Shown piece after piece: positions 54,369 through 61,334 of a DNA stretch of 64,000 nt. The stretch is taken from contig DAIRDH010000007.1 of the NCBI GenBank assembly GCA_036796255.1, positions 17,254 through 81,253 of the forward strand, in the 5' to 3' direction. The notes under the pieces were generated by a model. That model did not search any database, was not told the origin of the DNA, and saw nothing but the letters and a program-made list of their open reading frames with translations. The position numbers and the translations under genes are program-made. The number at the start of each line of letters is the position of its first letter. The first letter of the stretch is position 1. The stretch comes from T3Sed10-241 sp036796255. Its GTDB lineage: Bacteria; Bacteroidota; Bacteroidia; Flavobacteriales_D; Cryomorphaceae.

Positions 54369-55049
54369 ATGAATGCCGCTGACATACAACTGGAGTCGGG
54401 TTGGAAGCAAGCCCTGTGCACTGAATTTGAGCAGCCCTATTTCCATGAACTGATCGACTTCGTGAAAGCGGAATACCGCACGCAAACCATTTTTCCGAAA
54501 GGCAGGGATATTTTCAGGGCTTTGGATGCCACGCCTCTGCCCGATGTGCGCGTGGTTATTTTGGGGCAAGACCCTTACCATGGGCCGGGACAGGCCAATG
54601 GGCTCTGCTTTTCCGTGGCGCCGGGCATTCCGCTGCCGCCGTCACTCAGGAATATTTTCAAGGAGATCAATACCGACCTAGGAATCCCAGTACCGACACA
54701 TGGTGACCTCAGCACCTGGGCGGAGCAAGGAGTGCTCTTGCTCAATGCTACGCTTACAGTAAGAGCGCATCAGGCGGCGTCCCACCAGGGCAGGGGATGG
54801 GAGGCGTTTACAGATGCCGTGATTGGCAAAGTCAGTGCGCATTGTGAACACGTGGTGTTCTTGCTCTGGGGAAGCTATGCGCGAAAGAAAGGGTTGCTCA
54901 TTGACCGACAAAAACACCTGGTACTCGAATCTCCACATCCATCGCCATTATCGGTGCACAGGGGATTTTTGGGGAATGGCCACTTCAGCAAGGCAAATGC
55001 CTACCTTGAAAAGCATGGCCGCGATGCAATTCGCTGGGAATTGCCCTGA
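54369..55049 (+). CDS. ung: Uracil-DNA glycosylase
   Basis: This 226-aa family-1 UDG has the water-activating loop GQDPYHGPGQANGLCFSV (catalytic Asp, about 65) and the leucine-loop HPSPLSVHRGF (catalytic His, about 190). It excises uracil from DNA in base-excision repair. The gene starts 3 nt after the helicase stop and is probably co-transcribed with it. Confidence 0.97.
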   Translation: MNAADIQLESGWKQALCTEFEQPYFHELIDFVKAEYRTQTIFPKGRDIFRALDATPLPDVRVVILGQDPYHGPGQANGLCFSVAPGIPLPPSLRNIFKEINTDLGIPVPTHGDLSTWAEQGVLLLNATLTVRAHQAASHQGRGWEAFTDAVIGKVSAHCEHVVFLLWGSYARKKGLLIDRQKHLVLESPHPSPLSVHRGFLGNGHFSKANAYLEKHGRDAIRWELP

Positions 55050-55157
55050 TCAGGATGCCATCCAAATTAACAAAACCACCATTGCCAAAGCAAACAAGGC
55101 AAAAGTAACGGGACCAGCTATTTCTGGTTCGAGGTCTTTGTTGGGCTTTTCAAGCAT
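55050..55157 (-). CDS. Possible 35-aa single-pass membrane protein
   Basis: A 36-codon frame (ATG 55157 to TGA 55050) directly abuts the end of ung on the other strand. It encodes an acidic N-terminus (MLEKPNKDLEPEIAGP) and one strong membrane helix (TFALFALAMVVLLIWMAS). A GGAG lies 4 nt before the ATG. The clean amphipathic-then-hydrophobic build and the Shine-Dalgarno-like site support it; the small size and lack of a known family keep confidence low. Confidence 0.42.
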   Translation of the reverse strand: MLEKPNKDLEPEIAGPVTFALFALAMVVLLIWMAS

Positions 55158-55366
55158 GTCTCCAAATTTTTTGGCGAAGTTAATCAATAGCCGCGAAAAG
55201 CAAAGGGGTATTGGGAAATTTGGGAAATTCGATTTGGAATCTCGATGTTTTGATCAAGGTGTTGGATGCGTATTTGCGAAAGCGGAATTGCGCATTCGAG
55301 ATGGTGATACTTCCTACTTAAAAAAATTTATACTACTTTCATGTCCAAAGCGATACCTCACGAGCT

Positions 55367-55723
55367 ATGAAGAAGTCTTGTATAGAGTGCGGGGAGTCAT
55401 TTGCCGGAAGGGCAGATGCCAAGTTCTGTTCTGACCACTGCAGGAGCAATTACCACAACCGTGCGCATGGCGTAAAGGTGCCATATGTGCGGCAGGTGAA
55501 TACTATTTTAAAGAAGAATCGTAAAATTTTATTGGAGCTCAATCCGGAAGGCAAAGCCAAGGTGAGCAAAAAAGATTTGGAACACCGCGGCTTCGATTTT
55601 GGCTACTTTACCAACATCTACAATACCAAGTCGGGCAAGACCTATTACTTCTGCTATGAGTACGGCTACCTCAGCACTGGCGCTGATTGGTATTTTCTTG
55701 TGGTAAAGCAGGATTACGTTTAA
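55367..55723 (+). CDS. Small zinc-ribbon protein
   Basis: The 118-aa protein opens with a zinc ribbon CIECGESFAGRADAKFCSDHC (given here as CxxC and CxxxC pairs around residues 5-26), followed by a helical basic stretch (NTILKKNRKILLEL) and a C-terminal strand region ending FLVVKQDYV. Proteins of this exact build occur widely in Bacteroidota. They are probably nucleic-acid or protein binders; the role is unknown. It is convergent with the transporter gene, with 2 nt between stops. Confidence 0.8.
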   Translation: MKKSCIECGESFAGRADAKFCSDHCRSNYHNRAHGVKVPYVRQVNTILKKNRKILLELNPEGKAKVSKKDLEHRGFDFGYFTNIYNTKSGKTYYFCYEYGYLSTGADWYFLVVKQDYV

Positions 55724-55725
55724 AC

Positions 55726-56652
55726 CTAGATGCTGTGTGAAGTGCCTTGAGCAAGCGCAATCGGCTTTCGCTTGAAAAAGTAAGCAAGGATGAGTCCTCC
55801 GAGAATGTGCCACACGCCCCACCAAGCAGCCACGAGGGCCATGGCACCGTTGCCACCGAAGAAGGTGAAAATAATGATAAGCCCAAGCCCGGAATTCTGA
55901 ATGCCTGTTTCAATACTCAGTGATCGGCAATCGGCCTCGGGTATGCGCGTAAGGCGGCCGGTGTAGTAACCCAATGCGAACGCCATGGCATTGTGCGCGA
56001 GCACGAGCAGGAATACAAGGTAGAGGTGCGATTTGAAAGCTGAAAAATTGTTGACCAGGGCGATGCCGATAAAGGCCATCAGCAGCAAGAAACTCAGCCA
56101 GCGCACCGGCTTTTCAATTTTTGCGGAAAGCGCGGGGAGGCGCGCTTTGCAATACATCCCGAGCACCAAGGGGAGCACCAGAACAAGTAGTACGGTCTGC
56201 AGCATTTGCAAAAATGGAATATCGAAACTCCGCAGCAATTCTGCCGTTTCCGGAAGGATGCCCGCCCAGAAATGAAAGTTGAAGGGAGTGAGGATAGGGC
56301 AAAGTAAAGTGGCAATACCCGTAAGCGATACGGAAAGCGCGATGTTGGCGCCGGAAATCGAAGAAATAAAATTGGACACATTGCCACCGGGGCATGCCGC
56401 GACGAGAATCATACCCAGGGCCAATGCAGGATGCGGATCAATAAGCCAAATGAGAAGAAAGGTGGAGAGCGGAAGAAGGATGAATTGGCTCACTACGCCA
56501 GCACCAACACTCCGCGGCGATCGGGTGATCTGTTTGAAATCAGCCGCACTGATACCAAGCGCAATGCCGAACATGATAATGCCCAGGCAAATATTCAGGG
56601 CGATGAGGCCATCGTCTGAAAAGAGAATCTGTATGTCTTGTAGAGAGCTCAA
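55726..56652 (-). CDS. Bile acid:sodium symporter (BASS) family transporter
   Basis: The 308-aa protein has about nine to ten membrane helices and BASS signatures: AACPGGNVSNFISSISGANIALS (shortened here; about 84-106) with the paired sodium-site residues, and SIETGIQNSGLGL (about 235). BASS proteins carry bile acids, pantothenate, pyruvate or other organic anions with Na+. The start is a TTG at 56652, since an in-frame stop lies just upstream and the next Met is inside the first helix. A structured RNA ends 30 nt before the start, so the gene may be under leader-RNA control. Confidence 0.93.
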   Translation of the reverse strand: MSSLQDIQILFSDDGLIALNICLGIIMFGIALGISAADFKQITRSPRSVGAGVVSQFILLPLSTFLLIWLIDPHPALALGMILVAACPGGNVSNFISSISGANIALSVSLTGIATLLCPILTPFNFHFWAGILPETAELLRSFDIPFLQMLQTVLLVLVLPLVLGMYCKARLPALSAKIEKPVRWLSFLLLMAFIGIALVNNFSAFKSHLYLVFLLVLAHNAMAFALGYYTGRLTRIPEADCRSLSIETGIQNSGLGLIIIFTFFGGNGAMALVAAWWGVWHILGGLILAYFFKRKPIALAQGTSHSI

Positions 56653-56681
56653 TCGGCGGTAAAATTAACATTGCCGTTGAG

Positions 56682-56848
56682 AAAAAAAAGAAACCGCAAG
56701 CGAGCCCTGAAAAGCGATTCAAAGAATCGATAACCAATCAATCTAAAACAACCATTAAAGATCGGGCTCAACTTGCGGCTATGGCATCCCTTTCGGGAGT
56801 ACCATCGGGCTAACCAAAACCTCGCTGTAATACCTAGCACGGTATTAC
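56682..56848 (-). ncRNA. Structured RNA with own promoter and U-tract, ahead of the BASS gene
   Basis: Reading 56848 down to 56682, the RNA begins with a perfect 8-bp hairpin (GTAATACC/GGTATTAC, 56827-56848). A GAAA-tetraloop hairpin follows (56781-56805, outer ATGG/CCAT pairs and inner TCCC/GGGA). A multi-branch element is closed by a 13-bp helix (CCGCAAG and GAGCCC at 56694-56707 with GGGCTC and CTTGCGG at 56764-56778). It contains the hairpin CGATTC-AAA-GAATCG (56715-56729). A U-tract (CTTTTTTTTC) follows at once, so the closing helix can act as a terminator. A TTG-N20-TATCTTTG promoter sits 5 nt before the 5' end. It could be a free small RNA or a cis-acting leader of the transporter. I do not recognise the family. 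Confidence 0.65.
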
Positions 56849-56852
56849 ACCA

Positions 56853-56883
56853 CAAAGATATGTCGAAAGTCTTGTTGCCACAA
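56853..56883 (-). promoter_or_regulatory. Promoter of the structured RNA
   Basis: On the minus strand TTG (56883-56881), 20 nt and TATCTTTG (56860-56853) match the Bacteroidota consensus. The predicted start coincides with the first base of the 5' hairpin near 56848. Confidence 0.75.
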
Positions 56884-57011
56884 GCGAAAATTCGTTAATG
56901 CATCCTTAACATACCATTTACAAGGTGTCTGAAGGGAGGCAAATATTTAGAAAATGGCGATAAATAAATTTAGAAATCGGTGAAAGCCTCAAAGCTTTCG
57001 ACAGAAAAAAA

Positions 57012-57025
57012 TCAAAATATTTTGA
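57012..57025 (-). terminator. Possible AT-rich terminator of the CPXCG gene
   Basis: TCAAAATATTTTGA is a perfect 14-bp palindrome followed, on the minus strand, by a seven-T run (57011-57004 on the plus strand as A). A further dyad GAAAGC/GCTTTC lies at 56982-56999. Weak stems make this uncertain. Confidence 0.35.
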
Positions 57026-57047
57026 ACTGGACGTAAAAAAAATTGAA

Positions 57048-57227
57048 CTAATCCAAAATTTCTGCTGCAAAACCGACAATTTCGCATTCATCAACCTCTA
57101 TTTCGGCTAAAATGGGATTGCAGCACACTTCACAATCCTCCACATAGGATTGTTTGGGCACAGAAGGATCCACCAAAAAGGATATTTCCTCGAAGCAATA
57201 AGGACACTGAAAAAAATGCTCAATCAT
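57048..57227 (-). CDS. CPXCG-motif small cysteine-rich zinc-ribbon protein
   Basis: A 59-aa frame from ATG 57227 to TAG 57048 reads MIEHFFQCPYCFEEISFLVD, then VEDCEVCCNPI and an acidic C-terminus. The CPYC plus C-E-V-C-C-N-P pair matches the short CPXCG-motif cysteine-rich proteins that are widespread in bacteria, and forms one zinc ribbon. The function is unknown. It is divergent from the RQGDV/DUF6745 cassette, 71 nt away. Confidence 0.9.
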   Translation of the reverse strand: MIEHFFQCPYCFEEISFLVDPSVPKQSYVEDCEVCCNPILAEIEVDECEIVGFAAEILD

Positions 57228-57298
57228 GATTTTTGTTTTTCGGTTTACTTAAACCTTCGTAATTTTATTCTGTTTTCAATGGTAACGAATTTTTTGAG

Positions 57299-57649
57299 AT
57301 GTATAGACAAGGAGATGTGTTGATAGAAGCAGTGGATAAAATTCCTTATGCTACATATACAAATGAGCGATTACTTGTGCGCGGTGAAGGCCGCAACCAT
57401 GGGCACTTTATCACAGGCGATCAGGTGCAGGTGATCAAAGCCGCCGACGACGAACTGAGTGAAGGAGGCGGTATCGTGACCCATTACCTTGACATTGCTG
57501 ATACTTGCGAACTTGAGCACTTGCTCATTGATTCAAGCATCTGGACCAAAGAGCATCACCCTATTGCCATTCCACCCGGCAAATACAGGGTGATCAGGCA
57601 GCGGGAATTTAATCCATACGCAAGGGCCATCCGTGCAGTAAAAGACTGA
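57299..57649 (+). CDS. RQGDV-type small protein of unknown function
   Basis: The 116-aa protein begins MYRQGDVLIEAVDKIP and contains RGEGRNHGHFITG, TKEHHPIAIPPGKYRVIRQ and a C-terminal RAIRAVKD. I recall a widespread short family with the same frame (RQGDVLL near the start, a G-E-x-x-G-H-x-H element, and HxP-I-x-L-P-x-G-x-Y-x-V-x-R-Q-R-E-(Y/F)), often found directly beside DUF6745 genes; that pairing is recalled, not checked here. It starts a two-gene unit with the next gene 2 nt away. No enzyme motif is evident and the role is unknown. Confidence 0.82.
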   Translation: MYRQGDVLIEAVDKIPYATYTNERLLVRGEGRNHGHFITGDQVQVIKAADDELSEGGGIVTHYLDIADTCELEHLLIDSSIWTKEHHPIAIPPGKYRVIRQREFNPYARAIRAVKD

Positions 57650-57651
57650 TT

Positions 57652-58740
57652 ATGTCTGGCGAAGTAAGCCTCACAGATAGCCTGAATCTTCTTTCCGGAA
57701 AAAAGGCGGCCTACCTCGATCGATGTTTTCAGTTCGGTACCGCAGATGTATCAAAATTAACAGAGGCTGTCAACGCGCTTTACGCAGATGTTGGCGCTAA
57801 ATCAAATCCTGAGATTTTCCTCGCACAAGGACCCTCTGAAGTACTCGACTATTTGAACCGCTACAGGGCAGGCGCATTTTCATCTTCTGGCCGAAATATG
57901 GCCGATGCCTTTTTCCAGTATGCAATGGATACTGCCCGTAAATTGGGAATTCAATGCGCCGCATATTGGGCGGCAGAAGATCTTGAAATGGTCAAGAAGA
58001 TGATTTTTTGGGATTTGAATTTTCAGGTTTCTCAAGCCTATGCCGCCCCCGTTTTTCAATCCTTGCTTCAACTTGGATATTTCCCTTCCGATTACGACAG
58101 ACGCTATGCGCACAACCCCTGCATTGCCGATGCGGATTGGTTGCATTTCTACACTATTTTGCAGGAGACCCTCGACATTGAGCTTAATATCCCCACGGGA
58201 TTGCAGGCTTTTCTAAGAAACGGTGGTATGTATATGCATGCCTTTGAGGAGCGCGCCGTAGTATGCCGCAATCCACTTTATGTGCACAGGGATGAGAACT
58301 TTGCCCTCCACGGTGAGGATGAAGCAGCCATGGTATGGGAAGATGGCACTGCGCTCTACTTTCACCACGGGGTAGCCGTTCCCGAAAAGCTGGTTCTCAG
58401 CCCTGACACCATCACCAGGGAGGATGTGATGCATGAACAGAATGCCGAGGTGAGGCGCTGCTACCAGGAAATTCTGGGCAGTTACCGCTTTGGCAACCTT
58501 CTGGGATTGGTGTTGCTTGACGCTGATAAAGACCGTTTTGGGAATGACCTTAAACTCTACAAAACCGAATTTCGGGACAAACTCGCAGGCGACTTCATCT
58601 ATTTTGCACAGGTGGTGTGTCCCTCTACCCAGCGGCAATATTTCCTCTGCGTTCCGCCAAAGCTGCGCACGGCCAAAGAAGCTGTGGCATGGTCATTTGG
58701 CAAGACTGCCGAAGAATACAAACCGGATATCGAGACCTGA
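57652..58740 (+). CDS. DUF6745 protein
   Basis: The 362-aa protein has a variable N-terminal half and a C-terminal DUF6745-type domain. Recognisable parts are EDEAAMVWEDGTALYFHHGVAVPEKLV (shortened sense: W-x-D-G-x-x-L-Y-x-x-H-G-V-x-V-P), the run EQNAEVRRCYQEILG, the strand VVCPSTQRQYFLCVPP and the end TAKEAVAWSFGKTAEEYKP. DUF6745 proteins occur in actinobacteria, cyanobacteria and others with no known function. It follows the RQGDV gene by 2 nt, so the two are almost certainly co-expressed. The stop is 10 nt from that of convergent typA. Confidence 0.82.
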   Translation: MSGEVSLTDSLNLLSGKKAAYLDRCFQFGTADVSKLTEAVNALYADVGAKSNPEIFLAQGPSEVLDYLNRYRAGAFSSSGRNMADAFFQYAMDTARKLGIQCAAYWAAEDLEMVKKMIFWDLNFQVSQAYAAPVFQSLLQLGYFPSDYDRRYAHNPCIADADWLHFYTILQETLDIELNIPTGLQAFLRNGGMYMHAFEERAVVCRNPLYVHRDENFALHGEDEAAMVWEDGTALYFHHGVAVPEKLVLSPDTITREDVMHEQNAEVRRCYQEILGSYRFGNLLGLVLLDADKDRFGNDLKLYKTEFRDKLAGDFIYFAQVVCPSTQRQYFLCVPPKLRTAKEAVAWSFGKTAEEYKPDIET

Positions 58741-58750
58741 AAGAGCAGGT

Positions 58751-60403
58751 TTAGTTGCTCATCATTCCCACCTTCGCACGTTTCCTTTCGTTCTCGTTGA
58801 GGTGCAATTTGCGGATGCGCAATGAGGCCGGCGTTACCTCTGCCAATTCATCTGCTTGCAGGTATTCGAGTGCTTCCTCAAGTGAGAATTTCCTGGGTGG
58901 AATAAGCCTCACCTTGTCATCCGTTCCTGAAGCCCTTACGTTGGTGAGCTTCTTGGTTTTGGTCACATTGACCACCATGTCGCCCGGACGTGAGTTTTCA
59001 CCGATTACCTGGCCTTCGTAGATTTCTTCATTGGGATTTACAAAGAAAGTACCCCTGTCTTGCAGGTTGTTGATAGAGTAGGGGATGGCTTTGCCATTCT
59101 CCATGCTGATCAGCGAACCATTCTGCCTTCCGGGGATGGTGCCTTTGTAAGGCTCAAATCCCAAAAAGCGGTGTGACATGATGGCCTCACCAGCGGTAGC
59201 GGTGAGCAAATAATTTCTTAATCCGATAATTCCACGTGAAGGAATTTTGAATTCGAGCAGCATACGGTCGCCTTTTGGGTTCATGCTGATCATTTCTCCT
59301 TTGCGGAGGTTTACAGTTTCTATGGCCTTTCCGGAATACTCGTCAGGAAGGTCAATGCGCAGTTCTTCAATTGGCTCGCACTTCACGCCATCAATTTCTT
59401 TGATGATAACCTGTGGCTGGCCTATTTGCACTTCGTAGCCTTCACGGCGCATGGTTTCGATAAGTACAGAGAGGTGAAGTACACCACGTCCGAATACCAT
59501 AAATGAATCGCTTGAACCGGTGTGCTCCACGCGGAGTGCCAGGTTNNNNNNNNNNNNNNNNNNNNNNNNNNNNNNNNNNNNNNNNNNNNNNNNNNNNNNN
59601 NNNNNNNNNNNNNNNNNNNNNNNNNNNNNNNNNNNNNNNNNNNNNTAAAGCTCTTTGATTTTACCGGTAGTGCTGCTGCCATCTCTTTTGATCATGGCAA
59701 CACGCATTCCAGGCTTGAGTGAGCCGCGCTTTACCCGGCCAATGGCGATACGGCCGATGAAGCTCGAATAATCCAATGAAGTGATGAGCATTTGAAGTGT
59801 TCCTTCTTCAACCACAGGCGCTGGAATGTGCTCAATAATTTGATCCATCAAGGGCGCAATGCTGTCGCCAGGTGTGCGCCAGTCGTCGCTCATCCAGTTG
59901 TTTTTGGCCGAGCCGTATACTTCCGGAAAGTCTAGCTGATCCTCAGTAGCACCCAAGCTGAACATCAGGTCAAAAACCTGCTCCTGAACTTCTTCAGGCG
60001 TACAGTTTTCCTTGTCAACTTTGTTGATCACCACGATGGGCTTCAATCCGAGCTGAATGGCTTTCTCAAGTACAAAACGCGTCTGTGGCATAGGGCCTTC
60101 AAATGCATCGACCAGCAGCAGTACGCCGTCCGCCATGTTAAGTACACGCTCCACTTCGCCACCGAAGTCGCTGTGACCTGGGGTGTCTATGATGTTGATC
60201 TTGTATCCTTTGTAGTTTACGGCAACGTTTTTTGCCAGAATGGTAATCCCTCTTTCTTTCTCCAGGTCATTGCTGTCCATGATGAGCTCACCGGGCGTTT
60301 CGTGATCTCCGAATACTTTTCCCATGAGTATCATCTTGTCCACCAAGGTAGTCTTACCGTGGTCAACGTGGGCAATAATTGCTATGTTGCGAATCTTTTG
60401 CAT
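58751..60403 (-). CDS. typA: TypA/BipA ribosome-associated GTPase, interrupted by a gap
   Basis: G-domain motifs are intact: AHVDHGKT (about 10), DTPGHSDF (about 75) and NKVD (about 130), and the C-terminal half with SGRG-like FGRGVLHLSVLIE, IPSRGIIGLRNYL and VRASGTDDKVRLIPP is typical. TypA is a translational GTPase active in ribosome assembly and stress. The 100-N gap at 59546-59645 removes part of domains II-III. Family members have about 85 residues there, against 33-34 codons of N, so roughly 150 nt are missing from the stated length. Frame continuity across the gap is not evidence. Confidence 0.95.
   Translation of the reverse strand: MQKIRNIAIIAHVDHGKTTLVDKMILMGKVFGDHETPGELIMDSNDLEKERGITILAKNVAVNYKGYKINIIDTPGHSDFGGEVERVLNMADGVLLLVDAFEGPMPQTRFVLEKAIQLGLKPIVVINKVDKENCTPEEVQEQVFDLMFSLGATEDQLDFPEVYGSAKNNWMSDDWRTPGDSIAPLMDQIIEHIPAPVVEEGTLQMLITSLDYSSFIGRIAIGRVKRGSLKPGMRVAMIKRDGSSTTGKIKELXXXXXXXXXXXXXXXXXXXXXXXXXXXXXXXXXXNLALRVEHTGSSDSFMVFGRGVLHLSVLIETMRREGYEVQIGQPQVIIKEIDGVKCEPIEELRIDLPDEYSGKAIETVNLRKGEMISMNPKGDRMLLEFKIPSRGIIGLRNYLLTATAGEAIMSHRFLGFEPYKGTIPGRQNGSLISMENGKAIPYSINNLQDRGTFFVNPNEEIYEGQVIGENSRPGDMVVNVTKTKKLTNVRASGTDDKVRLIPPRKFSLEEALEYLQADELAEVTPASLRIRKLHLNENERKRAKVGMMSN
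59546..59645. other. Assembly gap (100 N) inside typA
   Basis: Exactly 100 N bases, a placeholder length. Comparison with the usual TypA length suggests the true gap is about 250-260 nt. Confidence 0.99.
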
Positions 60404-60423
60404 AACCTGCTTTTAAATCGCGG

Positions 60424-60456
60424 CAAAGGTACGCTTTAAGTTTGGTGAATTCGCAA
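60424..60456 (-). promoter_or_regulatory. Promoter of typA
   Basis: On the minus strand TTG (60456-60454), 22 nt and TACCTTTG (60431-60424) match the consensus. The box lies 20 nt before the ATG at 60403. The rest of the 276-bp spacer to lolA holds no gene; a 7-bp dyad CTTGAAA/TTTCAAG occurs at 60574-60597. Confidence 0.6.
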
Positions 60457-60679
60457 AAAAAAGACGGGCCCCAAGAAGGTTTTAACATTCTGTAGAACAA
60501 TTTATTACCACAATATTAAATTCCTGGAAATTGCTGGTGATTTCAGAATTTATGCCTATGTATCTCGTCGCGACTTGAAAAAGGGTGGAATTTCAAGCAT
60601 AATGAAAGCGGATGCATAGAGCCAGATAAACCCAGAATGAGGGCAAGAGCTTTACAGCAAATGGTGGATAAAGAAAGTC

Positions 60680-61327
60680 TTACCTATTGTCAATCACCTC
60701 AACTCCCGGAAACTTCGCCTTGTCAAAAGCAAATGCCGAGGCGGGGTAATCCTTATCGGTGGTGAAGGTCTTGACGTTGTAGATGTAATTGTCGCCCTGC
60801 TTGCCGAGGATTTTCATCTTGGACACTTCTTTTTTCGACTTGTCGATGTAAAGGTTTACGGTGTGAAAAGCCTTCTCTTTCGGGTTGTTGGGGTTGAGCT
60901 TGATGAGGTGGTGGGCTTTGCCATTTTCGGTGACTTCGCCTTCGTAGTAATGCTTAAACCCCGTTTCCCATACGGTGTATATCTCGGTGGGGTTGAGCGC
61001 ATCTTCTCCACCATCGGCGTTGTCAATGTAAACCTCATTCATTTCTTCATTGTAGGTCCATCGTGTGGTGCCATCTGAAAATATCTGGTTGTCGCCCAGC
61101 TTGATGTAGTATTTTTTGTCCTGCATCTTGAGCAAGCCCTTTTGGGTTTGGTTCACATCGGCGATTTTATCCTCAAGGGTGAAGTCGAAATCGCTGGTGA
61201 TGGAGGTGTACTTCCTCGTTTTGCTGCTCATCTCATCGAGTATGGCTTTCGCTTCGGGGTCTTGTGCTTTTGCAGCAAATGAGAGGCCGCCGATGAGCAC
61301 AAGTGAAATCAACATATTAGGGATTTT
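60680..61327 (-). CDS. lolA: LolA-family outer-membrane lipoprotein carrier
   Basis: ATG 61327 (7 nt after the ftsK stop) gives 215 aa with a signal peptide (LIGGLSFAAKAQ) and the LolA half-barrel: YTSITSDFDFTLEDK, KGLLKMQDKKYYIKLGDNQIFSDGTTRW (shortened sense), and GDNYIYNVKTFTTDKDYP. LolA shuttles lipoproteins across the periplasm, consistent with the many lipoproteins in this window. It is in the same transcript as ftsK. Confidence 0.93.
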   Translation of the reverse strand, partial: KIPNMLISLVLIGGLSFAAKAQDPEAKAILDEMSSKTRKYTSITSDFDFTLEDKIADVNQTQKGLLKMQDKKYYIKLGDNQIFSDGTTRWTYNEEMNEVYIDNADGGEDALNPTEIYTVWETGFKHYYEGEVTENGKAHHLIKLNPNNPKEKAFHTVNLYIDKSKKEVSKMKILGKQGDNYIYNVKTFTTDKDYPASAFAFDKAKFPGVEVIDNR

Positions 61328-61334
61328 CATAGAT

